Source: Heterodera schachtii (taxonomy: Eukaryota > Nematoda > Chromadorea > Rhabditida > Heteroderidae). From it: a DNA stretch of 64,000 bases. The notes under the pieces were generated by a model. The model saw nothing but the letters and a program-made list of their open reading frames with translations, was not told the DNA's origin and ran no database searches. The stretch lies in the NCBI GenBank assembly GCA_023374025.1, contig SIJG01000073.1:403909-467908 (forward strand). The letters run 5' to 3'. The position numbers and the translations under genes are program-made. Numbering within the stretch: position 1 is the first letter of the stretch; each line of letters starts with the position of its first letter. Positions 46,477-56,263 of the stretch are shown piece by piece.

Positions 46477-47141
46477 CTTATAAATAGGGTTGTAAATTAT
46501 ATGGACTAAAAAACGCTAAATATGGACATAAAATATGGACTAAAAAAGCCCGAAATATGGACTAAAAAAGCTCGAAAATGGCCAAATATGGACCAAAATA
46601 TGGACTAAAAACTGCCAAAATCTATGTTTTAAACCCTCAAAAATTCCAAAAAAGGTTTATATATTCAATATTTGCTTAATAAACTTAAAAAATACAATAA
46701 ACAACCAAAAAATGAATTTAAAAACATAAAAATGAAATTTTTATTAAATTCTAGCTTCACAATTGCAAACCAAATACGTCTCAAAATTTTTGTAATAATC
46801 TCATTCTGTTGCCAATAAAAATTTTCGGAAGCGAAAAAATACCTAAAAAAATTCCGAAAAAATCTCTTTTAGGGGTGTATTTTTTAAAAATTTCCAAAAA
46901 AAGTCGATCTTTAGGGGTGTATTTTTCGTTTTTTTTTGCATTTTTCTTGTAAAAATTTGCCAAAAATGGCGAAATATGGATTTATTCTCGAAAACCCCCA
47001 AAATATGCTTTTATATGGACTAAAAACCTTCACCAAATCAAAAAATTTTAATGCGGTAATGCTATTTTTAAGCCCCTTTTTTCATAACATATGCGCAGAA
47101 AAAATATGTTAATCCATATATTTTACAACCCTACTTATAAA
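46477..47141. mobile_element. hAT MITE, 649 bp, AAATATGGA subterminal repeats
   Basis: The element spans 46485-47133, with inverted ends TAGGGTTGTAAATTATATGG and CCATATATTTTACAACCCTA and the exact target duplication CTTATAAA at 46477-46484 and 47134-47141. AAATATGGACTAAAAA words repeat inside the left end and reappear near the right. Its right end is homologous, in reverse, to the start of the truncated copy at 50492. No coding capacity. Confidence 0.93.
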
Positions 47142-48348
47142 TCACAAAGACAAAAAAATATTATTAAGAAAATTAAGATTTAAAAATTTATTAAAAAATA
47201 GCGACATAATAAAGGAATTATACTGTATAAAAAGAAAAATTTATTAAAAGTTTAAACTCAAATTTCAATAAAATAAAGCAGAATAAAAAGAAAGCAAAGA
47301 AGACTTAGGTAGTTGAGAGCCCAATTTCTGTTTTAAATAGATAAAATGAAAAAATATTAAAAACGGTTAAAAATTATACGATTTAATTTAGTAATCAAAA
47401 AATAAAATATTTATTTCATAAAAATGATCAAAACATTGCTATTGTTTCATTTGAATGAAAAAAATAGTCTAAATATACTAGACTAGACAAAATTATCAAT
47501 TAAAATTAATAAAACTAAGAGAAAAATCAATGTGTTTTATTAAAAATTAGAACATCGCACCTCACACGTTCAATCAGCGGACACGCTTACGCAGACAAGA
47601 AGAATAATAATTAGTAATTAATCGTTAAATAATACCATTTGGGTTTAATAAATATTTGAATTTTTGATTTTAAAATGAAAATTTAAAAAACTTAATTTGA
47701 CACTCGAACGAAGGAAGATGCTTTTATATAATTTCTGTGTTGCCTTTTCAATTGTTATGGATGTCTTCTTTGCCCTTTTCGCATTCTCGGGCAGAGTGAC
47801 AATTATCTCTATGAATTCAATTTAAAAAATATTCTTTCTTTAATATCTTGCTAACTGTCTGTATAAAAATAATAAATTTGGACCACTTGGGAAATCATAA
47901 AATAGACTTAAAATTTTGATTTGTGCTTTCATTCAAATAAATTTCAATAAATCATTAGAAAAATAAATTATTTGATGAAATTTAATTAGACTATATTATT
48001 TTTTATATCTTTAGAAGTGAACTGATTAACTAAAATAATAGAATTAAAAGCCATCATTATAGCAGGAATTATATAACCAGAGAATAAACATGAAAAAAAG
48101 TTTAATTTTTAATAATAAAATCCTAATTTATTTAATAAATTATAAGTCCGCGATAAAACATTTAATAATAATAATGCATTTTCAGTTATTTGAAAATTTA
48201 TTTTAAAAATTTCCATGCAACAATTCAATGACATCTAACAAAAAAACTTAGGGCATCTCATATGGCCTAATATACATCTTTACAAGAAATACAATAAAGA
48301 ATTTCATAAAAGAATGACACAAAAAAATCGGAAAGTAAGTCGCCAGCA
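47142..48348. other. A-rich stretch, nothing recognised
   Basis: No terminal repeats, exon-like island with splice sites, or RNA gene. A slightly GC-richer patch at 47560-47610 (CACACGTTCAATCAGCGGAC) has no clear open frame or structure. Confidence 0.45.
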
Positions 48349-48737
48349 TACTAAATCGGGTCTGGGTCGTTTTCGTACGGGCCGTTTTCGTACGAGCACA
48401 AGTTTTTGGTTATAACTTTTTTCTTTGCCAACTAAATCCAACATTGTTGGTATCCTTCGATAGCCCTAATTGTCCGCTATTAGCATGCAAATTTCGTTAA
48501 GGTTCAAAAAAGTTATGGCCAGAAGAATTCATACAACCAGATTTTCCAAGTTTTTTGGCTCGAACTTTTTTAAAACTTAACGACATTTTTTGAAATTTGC
48601 AGGCTAATAGAGCATCTGAATGGCTCTCGAATGAATACCAAGAATCGTTGGTTGACATAGAAAAAAAGTTATAGTCAAAAAACATGTGCTCGTACGAAAA
48701 CGGCCCGTACGAAAACGGTCTGGCCCGTACTAAATCG
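48349..48737. mobile_element. Foldback element, 369 bp, with CGTTTTCGTACG arms
   Basis: The element 48359-48727 is flanked by the 10-bp direct repeat TACTAAATCG (48349-48358 and 48728-48737). The outer arms hold two tandem CGTTTTCGTACGGGCC-like units on the left and their inverse on the right. The inner arms carry GGTATCCTTCGATAGCCCTA, GTCCGCTATTAGCATGCAAA and AAAAAAGTTATGGCC and their inverted counterparts. The core is shared with 6604-6882 and 28578-29007. A minus-strand 112-codon frame across it is a by-product of the palindrome. Confidence 0.88.
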
Positions 48738-50026
48738 AACTCTATTTTGGTCAACGACATAATTTTAAAAAATGAATTCGAATTACAATAATTATAATTC
48801 AAATAACTACTAATATTCAAAACAATAATAGACAAGAAACAAATATCATTTATATATTATGAATTTATGAAAAGGAAAATTTAAACAAAAACCCAAATAT
48901 ACAGAAGAAAATACGGATTAAGACTATTCTTTTTTAATCCAGTATATTACTAAAATTCTACACATTATTATAAACAATGCGAAATAGTAAAAAAACAAAA
49001 TTAATAACCTATTTCATTCAAAATAAAAGTCAGAAAATAGTGCAGAAATAATAAACATATTTATCTATAAAGATTACACCCAAAAGAGCACCAAAAAAAA
49101 TGAACTGATTTTCAAATTAAAAAACTACCGCAACTGGAAAAGAAAGAAATTATGGCAAAATTAGAAACAGTAAAAAACAACGACTGAAAACCAATTAAAA
49201 AAGTTATGTGTAAAAATAATTTTATTCTTGAAATAATTCTGAATAATCTAATATGCATCAAGCAAACACACAGTGCCTAGCCATGAATGTTATCACAATC
49301 TTTGCGCAAAAAAATAATGCTTATTATTGAGAATATAATTAAAATAACGAAAAAAATTTACTCCAGTATATTTATAATGAACTTATGATTTCAAAAATGA
49401 ATATTAAAAAGTAGACACAAAAATTGATACAAATAAATCAATAAGTATCGCTGCAGGTTCTTTTGCATATGTACACAAAGAATTTAATAAATGCATTTTT
49501 AACTTATCTTTATTACATTTATAAGAGTATAAATTTAAACAATATAAATATCAAAAATAAATAATCTAGCCTAATCCATAAATTATCGATTCATCGAGCA
49601 AATTCTAAAATATAAGGGATTTAGTGAATGCTTTAAGTTTTGTGCATAAATGAAAAATTTTCTGTCCCAATCTCTCTCTTTGACTCGCTCTCTTTGTCTC
49701 ACTGTCTCTCTGCTCTATATTTCTCCTTCCCTCTTTTTTTCTTTCATCAATGTTTTTATCTCTTTCATGTGACGCCAATTAACCAATGAGAAATGGATAA
49801 CATTTGTTGGTAAGCATCACTGAACATTCATTTTGCATTTGACTTCATTTTAACCAACGCATATCCAAACGCAAAAAAAAAGGAATAAATTTTAAAATTA
49901 ATTAAAATAATTATAATTTAGTAAAGCAGGGGTTAGATTTTTATTTAAATATTTTGTTTTTTCAATCAATAAAAATTTTAAAAAATCCTTATAAAATATG
50001 AACTTTATGTATATTTTAGTTTTCAA
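48738..50026. other. A-rich stretch with a polypyrimidine tract
   Basis: A C/T tract lies at about 49670-49760. Otherwise no supported gene, terminal repeat or RNA. Confidence 0.45.
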
Positions 50027-50064
50027 CGAGCGCTTGGGAACCGCTTCGCGGTCCCAACCGCTCG
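50027..50064. repeat. Strong GC hairpin, about 16 bp stem
   Basis: CGAGCGCTTGGGAACCGC pairs with GCGGTCCCAACCGCTCG across a TTC loop, with one bulged A and small mismatches. It stands out in AT-rich DNA and differs from the dispersed GGCGGYGCC hairpin family. No gene end is recognised next to it. It may be a structured RNA fragment, a terminator-like hairpin or a transposon piece. Confidence 0.55.
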
Positions 50065-50327
50065 GTTGTAATTCAAAATTAAACGGTTATATAAATCACA
50101 GTCCCTTTTGGGCCCTAGATTTGAATTTTTTTTAATCAACGAAGGATGCGCAGAATTTTGTTTGAGTTTCTCGGCGCTAATGTGCCAAAAAGATGGCTAA
50201 TAATCACTTGAAGAAATCTTTGCTCAAATTATGGCATTTATGCCCCAATATAATTCTTGCGCGTATTTGATGTTTTTTTATGTGTGACATACACATGAAC
50301 GAACAGTCTGTAAAATTGTATCAAAAT

Positions 50328-50491
50328 CCCGAAAAATTTCCCGGCGGCGCCTACCGGCGCCGCCGGCCCTCTATTCCCAAAAGTTTTTTTTTTTGTAAAA
50401 GCGCAAAAACATTGATTTTTTTTACAAAAAATATAAAACAAAATAAATGCAAAAAATGCTTTTCTACAGCTGCATGTTTGTTGTTTATCAA
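50328..50491 (+). repeat. 164-bp direct repeat, copy 1, with GC hairpin
   Basis: Runs from CCCGAAAAATTTCC through the hairpin core at 50343-50364, CCCTCTATTCCCAAAAG and CTACAGCTGCATGTTTG to TTTATCAA. It is almost identical to 50974-51138. It ends exactly at the first base of a hAT terminus (TAGGGTTGTAAATTATATGG at 50492). Confidence 0.95.
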
Positions 50492-50973
50492 TAGGGTTGT
50501 AAATTATATGGATTAACATATTTTTTCTGCGCATATGCTATAAAGAAAGGGGCGCAAAAATAGCATTTCTGCGTTAAAATTTTTTGATTTGGTGAAAGTT
50601 TTTAGTCCATATAAATCCATATTTTGGGGTTTTCGAGAATAAATCCATATTTCGCCATTTTTGCGTTTTTAGTCCATATTTTGGCCATTTTTTGGAAATT
50701 TTCACAAGAAAAATGCAAAAAAAGCCAAAAATACACCCCTAAAATTCGACTTTTTGGAAATTTTTAAAAATTACACCCCCAAAAATATGAGAAATTTGGG
50801 TTTTTGTCGTCATTTTGGCATTTTTTATAAATATTTTCACCATTTTTTGCGAACTTTTCTTGGTAAAAGTGAAGAATACTGACAACTCCGATTTTCTTGT
50901 TGAATGATATATCATTCGATTCCTCTGGGGCTCTAACTAACGAATCCGAAAGAACTTTTTGGCGGCAACCTTA
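50492..50973 (-). mobile_element. Truncated hAT MITE between the direct repeats
   Basis: Starts with TAGGGTTGTAAATTATATGG then ATTAACATATTTTTTCTGCG, which is the right end of the 46485-47133 family read in reverse, followed by TTTTTAGTCCATAT words. The opposite inverted end is missing. Instead the sequence runs into a CATTCGATTCCTCTGGGGCT palindrome arm (50905-50965) and then the second copy of the 164-bp repeat. Confidence 0.7.
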
Positions 50974-51138
50974 CCCGAAAAATTTCCTGGCGGCGCCTAC
51001 CGGCGCAGCCGCCCTCTATTCCCAAAAGTTTTTTTTTTTTGTAAAAGCGCAAAAACATTGATTTTTTTTACAAAAAATATAAAACAAAAATAAATGCAAA
51101 AAATGCTTTTCTACAGCTGCATGTTTGTTGTTTATCAA
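50974..51138 (+). repeat. 164-bp direct repeat, copy 2
   Basis: Near-identical to 50328-50491. Differences include CCTGGCGG for CCCGGCGG, an altered hairpin arm (GGCGCAGCCGCC) and single-base length changes in A/T runs. It ends in TTTATCAA followed by CAAAAAATCC, presumably the original host junction. Confidence 0.95.
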
Positions 51139-52269
51139 CAAAAAATCCTTTCTCTATTTTTTTATTTATTGTTTTTTAAAGTTTTCGTGTCGAAAAAAAT
51201 TTCAAAATTATTTGAAAAAATGTGACACACACACACACACACGAACGGACAGACCAAATTAGTATGGTTAATTAATTAAAATACGTTCACTTTGGTCTCA
51301 AAATTTAATGTTTAAGATTTTAAAATTTTTACTACACAATTTTTGAGAAATTCTTGTGATATTTGAAACATTTTTCCATTTTCAGCGATTTTGTCCATAT
51401 AATTTTACTTTCTATATTTCATATATTTCAGTTAACGAATTTCTAATGTTAACTAAATATTATATTGTTAATGTCTCGAAACAAAATTCCAAATCATTCT
51501 AATATTAAATATTTTTTAAAGTTATTCATAATCTATTGGACTCAATTTTACAATTAATAAAAATAATAAATTTTAATAAAAATTATCTTTATTGTCAAAT
51601 AAATAAATTTTAAACGAAACATTGAAAACAAAACATGCAATTAACAAATTCATCAATCGATTTAATATAGCATTTTTTTAAATTAGCAAAGCCGAATTTT
51701 ATACGAATGCGGCCATGTAGGCACTTTTTCGAAAATTTTAAAATAAAATTAATATTTTGAAAAGAGAATGTTCCTTAGAAATTTGTTTTCACTACTTTTT
51801 CAATGCAGCCATATCCATTAATCTTAGCTATATTCTCGATAGACAGAATTAAGCATATCACCCCTATGAATGCCTTCCATTTCTCAACAAAAATTAAGTG
51901 ATTCGCAATATTCTGATTTTGTTATTAGGAATGGAAGAGGCATTAAAAAATATTTGAACGAATAAAGAAAAAATAACATTATTTTAACAGATTTACATAT
52001 ACCAATTATATGTTATTAAATAAAAAACATAACTTCTTAATTCATTGTAATAATTAAGCCATATCAAAAAAAAGAACAAAAATGTTTCTTTTCAAAATTT
52101 TCATTAACATATATAAAAAAAATTTAATTTAAACTCAGTTCTAAAAACATTTTATAAATTTTTCATATTCAATTTTAGGAAAACTATAATCTTTAATTCC
52201 AAATAAATAGTTATTTTAGCATGCGACATGAATTTCATTAATTAAAAATTTCAAATTCTATTTTCATCA
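51139..52269. other. AT-rich stretch with an (AC)8 microsatellite
   Basis: An (AC)n run lies at 51227-51242. The remainder shows no terminal repeats, splice-flanked islands or RNA genes. Confidence 0.5.
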
Positions 52270-52786
52270 GTAATAAGTATCGACCGACTTTTGAGGCATA
52301 GCCTTTTTTTGCCTTTTTCGGGATTTTAATGCCTTAAATACCTTTTTTTTGGCATTTTGCCGTTTTGGTGCCTTTTTTGGCGTTTTTTTCAGAAAAATTC
52401 CATTAAAAATGCAATAAAATAAGGAAAATACACCCCTAAGAAATGAGATGAAAATTTTTTAGAAAATACACCCATAAGAATTAAAAATTTTCCTAAAAAA
52501 TTGATTGCCAAAATTTCATTTTGTTTTTCTTGATAAAAATTTTAGGTTTAAAAATTTTCCTTCTTCGAAAAACATTATAAAGTATTTAATTATCATTTAA
52601 ATGACCAAAATTAAGTTTTTTTGGTTAAGTTTACGTGTTTGCTCCCTAAAAATCCTTAATAAAAAATTTTTAAATGCCTTTTTTCATGCCTTTTCCGGGA
52701 TTTTTGTGCCTTTTTCAATTTTTGTGCCTTTTATAGTGCCTTTTTCGCGATTTTTGGTGCCTTTTTAGTCGGTCTCTAGTAATAAG
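52270..52786. mobile_element. hAT MITE, 501 bp, TGCCTTTTT/AAGGCA repeats
   Basis: The element spans 52278-52778. The left end TATCGACCGACTTTT and right end AAAAGTCGGTCTCTA form inverted repeats (consensus TAGAGACCGACT with two changes on the left). The target duplication GTAATAAG is exact (52270-52277 and 52779-52786). TGCCTTTTT words crowd both ends. The TAGAGACCG start is shared with the 14140 element, though the subterminal word is unrelated. A fragment with AAGGCA words lies at 60200-60280. Confidence 0.92.
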
Positions 52787-53533
52787 ATTCGATTGTCAAT
52801 AATAAAAAGAACTTAAAAAGCCATTTAAGTCCTGTTAAGACGAGTTTTGATGAAAAAAATTTCAGTAAAATAGTTATGATTTTTTGAGTTATCATATGAA
52901 AAATGCGAAGGCGAAATAAAAAACATTAATAGAAAATTATATTTTGTTAAAAATTGCCAAAAATAATTTATATTTGCTAAATAGAAAATAAAACTACATA
53001 TTGATATTATGAAAAAGTAAAAATTAAAAAATAAAATTTAATAAATTATAAAAAAATAAATTTAAATTAAATAGAAAAAATAAAAAAAAGAAAATTTTTT
53101 TATTTAAATTGTGGAAAATATTGAAAAAGAAAAAGCTTAAAAAGTTAATACATTTTAAATATAAACTTTAATATAATAACATTTTCGCAATATATTGAAA
53201 AAACAATATTTTATTTATTTTCAGTTGAATATGAAAACAAAGGTTCATTTAAAAACCTATTAGGTGAATTAATTTTTCAAATAAATTATTGAAATATTTT
53301 TAATTGAAAAAGTAAAGTTCGACATTAAAACATATGGGTTAATTTTTAGAAAACAATCATTTCAGAAATATATTTGGAAAAAACAAATTTTTTCTATAAA
53401 ATTCTGTAAAATGTAATATAAAACATATCGGATTTAATTTAGTTGCAATTATATGTATACATGAGTTATGCTAAAGGAAAGAAATAAATACAACAAGGAT
53501 AACCATAAGAATGAAAAAAGTAAAACTAAAAAA
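52787..53533. other. A-rich stretch, nothing recognised
   Basis: Dense stops and A-rich runs; no structure supported. Confidence 0.5.
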
Positions 53534-53618
53534 CAGTGGCGATTTATGCGGTTGTTACCATCTCACATTCACATCGCAAAACGGCGGCAACATAACCGTT
53601 TGGACGGTATCGCCACTG
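53534..53618. mobile_element. Possible 85-bp hAT mini-element
   Basis: CAGTGGCGAT and ATCGCCACTG are inverted at 53534 and 53618, and the CAGTGGCGA start is widespread among hAT ends. Flanking octamers CTAAAAAA and CTATAGGA agree at 5 of 8 positions. Inner arms ATGCGGTTGTT and AACATAACCG are partly complementary. A 65-codon frame crosses it but looks incidental. Confidence 0.45.
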
Positions 53619-54975
53619 CTATAGGAAAAAATATTATAAACATTATAATTTCATTGAATTTTTAGGGGGACAGTTTCGTCTTCGTCGGCACGATATTTTT
53701 GCCTCCGTTTCAAAATAAAAAAACAGTATTTTAAATTATATACATAATCAAAAAAGTTATTAATTTTCAGGTTTTCACTATTAAATGATGAAAATAATTT
53801 ATATAAAATAATAGAATTTAATTTATAATAAAATGAAATACTAAATTCACTAAAACTAAATTTACTTTCACGAACGAAAATATATCAATACCTTTTTGTT
53901 GGAAATTGGATTGAATTGGAAGTTATAAAAGAAGAAAAATGGCAACCAAAAGCAGAAATGGAATTAAATGAATTGTTGAACGAGAAATAAAAATATTAAA
54001 AAATTTCTAATAATCTGATGAGACATATTTCCAAAAGTTTTTTTATTCGATTTATGCTTGTTAGCATCATCAAATTAAAAAAATTTACTTGAACTAGAAT
54101 TTGAAAAAATTTTTAATATTTACAAACAAAAGAAAAAATTTAAACGTTTACCTGAAATTCAAAAACATATTTCTTAATAAATGATTATTAATTAATATCG
54201 CTCTATAATATAGGATTGATAAAATAGCTTAAGAAAATTATCAAATAAAATCAAAGAATTCGATAATTAAATGACGAAAAGAAAAGCATTTATTTTAGTA
54301 TGCTTTTTAAAAAAATAAATAATACATAAAATTTTGTAAAGATCAATTCATGTAATATAATAAAATAATCATTCGAAAATCAATGAATAAAGAAAAAATT
54401 AAACAGTATGATAAGTACTGAAAAAAATTTCAAAAACCGAATAATAAAAATAGCCAAAATTTTCCAAAGTTGAAGCTCCTGCAAATTTCGATTATTTTAT
54501 GTAGATGATATATAATTGCATATGGTTTACAATAAAAAATAAATTCATAATAAAATATAAGTTAAAGTGAATTTATTAAGAAAAAAACATTAAAAGAGTA
54601 AAAATAAAAAATGACAGACGGGAGTGTTTCAAAGATAAATGAATTAATTTTAAAAAGTAAATTCTTGTATGACTACACCATTACTTCAACTAATTGTACA
54701 ATTAGGAATAAATAGCAATTAAAAAATAGGAAAAAAATGTTTCATAAAAAAATATATACCTAATTTTATTTAATAAAGATTCAAATTACTGATCAAAATA
54801 ATGTACTTTTATGACTACAAAATTAATCCAATTAATTGAACAATTTAGAATATAATATATGAAAAAATAGAATAAATTTTATCAATATAAATTCTGTATA
54901 ACATATTTTTAAAATAAATGAGATTAGAATAAAAAAATTATCATAATTTCTATAATTTTATTTAAAAAGACTGAT
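53619..54975. other. A-rich stretch; short match to 63.7 kb
   Basis: The segment 53755-53830 (GTTATTAATTTTCAGGTTTT, then CACTATTAAATGAT) resembles 63733-63815, a small dispersed duplication outside the main segmental copies. No gene is supported. Confidence 0.45.
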
Positions 54976-55099
54976 GTTATTTGCCATGGTTGCCGTAAAT
55001 TGGCACAATACCTCCACAACGTGCATGTGATTTTGTCGAGTGCTCTCCATCGGGCATATATTGAGGAATTGGTATTTGCGAGAGGAAGCAATACTTGAG
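54976..55099 (-). CDS. Possible terminal exon, minus strand, unidentified
   Basis: A GC-rich island in A-rich DNA. On the minus strand, after a TTTTGCTCAAG possible acceptor, it reads YCFLSQIPIPQYMPDGEHST, then KSHARCGGIVPIYGNHGK and a stop. The minus sense fits the A-rich top strand, if that reflects introns. The plus strand is also open (DVICHGCRKLAQYLHNVHVI), so the strand is not proven. I do not recognise either peptide. Confidence 0.3.
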
Positions 55100-55565
55100 C
55101 AAAATAATTAAACTACTTTTTAAGCTAATCCAAAGGAAATAAATTTTTTTTTAAATTTGTCTATATAAAATGCTAAATTTAAAAATCAACTTTTATAACA
55201 GTATTTCAAAAAATTAACATTTAAAAATGAAGATTTCTTTTAATAAATTTTTGAATAATAATATTCCAACAAATAAAGAATTATTACACCACTATAAACC
55301 AAGAAATTCTTAATTGAAAAATTTGAAATTGTATAATTGAAATGATCTCAAAAACTCAGGACAGAATACGATTTTGAGAAAAATAATAATTGCCAATTTT
55401 TGAAGAAGGCCTTTATTCGTTGAATACAAAAAGTCGGGTTTCGGGTCAATTGAAAAATTTTTATAATATGTTCAAAATCGATAAGAATTTTTTTATCGAA
55501 TGAAAAATCATTAAAAATTTTCTGCGTCACGCTTTTTCAATGTAAATTTCTCGAACAAGAAGACT

Positions 55566-55756
55566 GGCGGTGCCGATAGGCGCCGCCAGGAAAAAATTTG
55601 AAAATTTGAGTTAAATTTGGTAACAGATTTTCACGAAAAAATTGCCAAATTTTTGCGCTTTAAGTTGACAAATTTTTGCCTTTAAACGTTTTTTACGGCG
55701 TTTTTGCAAAAAACTTTTGGGGAACCGGGGGGCCGGCGGTGCCGATAGGCGCCGCC
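55566..55756 (+). repeat. Two GC hairpin repeats in a 169-bp tandem unit
   Basis: Cores at 55566-55587 and 55735-55756 are identical (arms GGCGGTGCC and GGCGCCGCC, loop GATA). Each is followed by a GGAAAAA-rich segment and ACAGATTTTCACGAA-like words, the same arrangement as in 1393-1640. A TTTTTGCAAAAAACTTTTGG segment precedes the second, as before the 1403 copy. Confidence 0.85.
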
Positions 55757-56149
55757 GGGAAAAATTTTGTAGTTTATAATACGATTTGTTTACAGAATGT
55801 GTCAAAAAAAGATCAAAGTTTTGGTTAAATTTGCGGTTTTAGGCTGTTTAAAAAAATTAAAAATTATAATTTTTAAGTTTAAATATTTTTTATTAATTTA
55901 ATTTCAATTGAAATAATGTAAAGAAAATGTAAAAAATATTCTATACCAGTGGGGAATTGAACCCGAGCGAAAAATAAAGAAAGGCAAAAGGTATAGCCAT
56001 TACATCACATTTGAATTTGAACACATGCTGTAAATGAAATAAATGAATTATTTTTTCTCAAAAATCTCCTTCTCCAACAATTTCCTTCTCTTTTCTCACC
56101 CAGATCCCCATTCTTACCGGTGCATATTTTTTTGCCTATGCCGCGGGTT

Positions 56150-56263
56150 GAGAAAAATTTCGGGTTCGGGTTTCGGGTCGGGCACTCGAAAAATTTCGGG
56201 TTTCGGGTCGAGAAAAACCTCCGGTTTCGGGTCTCGGGTTTCGGGTTCGGGTTGGCATCACTG
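56150..56263 (-). mobile_element. hAT-like terminus with TTTCGGGT repeats
   Basis: Read on the minus strand the end is CAGTGATGCCAACCCGAACC, hAT-like, followed by ACCCGAAA words. The opposite end is not recognisable; a lone TCGGGTTTCGGGTC fragment lies at 55434. Frames across it (Gly/Ser/Arg-rich) are repeat artefacts. A possible tRNA T-arm-like segment on the minus strand (GGGTTCAATTCCCC near 55942-55960) lies upstream, but no full cloverleaf was found. Confidence 0.5.

Noticed and set aside
48497..48835. 112-codon minus-strand frame
   Set aside because: It spans a palindromic foldback element; openness follows from the mirrored sequence.
49670..49760. Promoter-type polypyrimidine initiator
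   Set aside because: No downstream coding start or other promoter signal; a similar C/T tract at 45788 also lacks a gene, so a simple repeat is the safer reading.
50238..50534. 98-codon minus-strand frame
   Set aside because: It covers the GC hairpin repeat and the duplicated 164-bp segment and runs into a hAT terminus; no coding signature.
55942..55965. tRNA gene on the minus strand
   Set aside because: A GGGTTCAATTCCCC T-arm-like piece is present, but one stem pair fails and no matching acceptor 5' strand or anticodon arm fits upstream.
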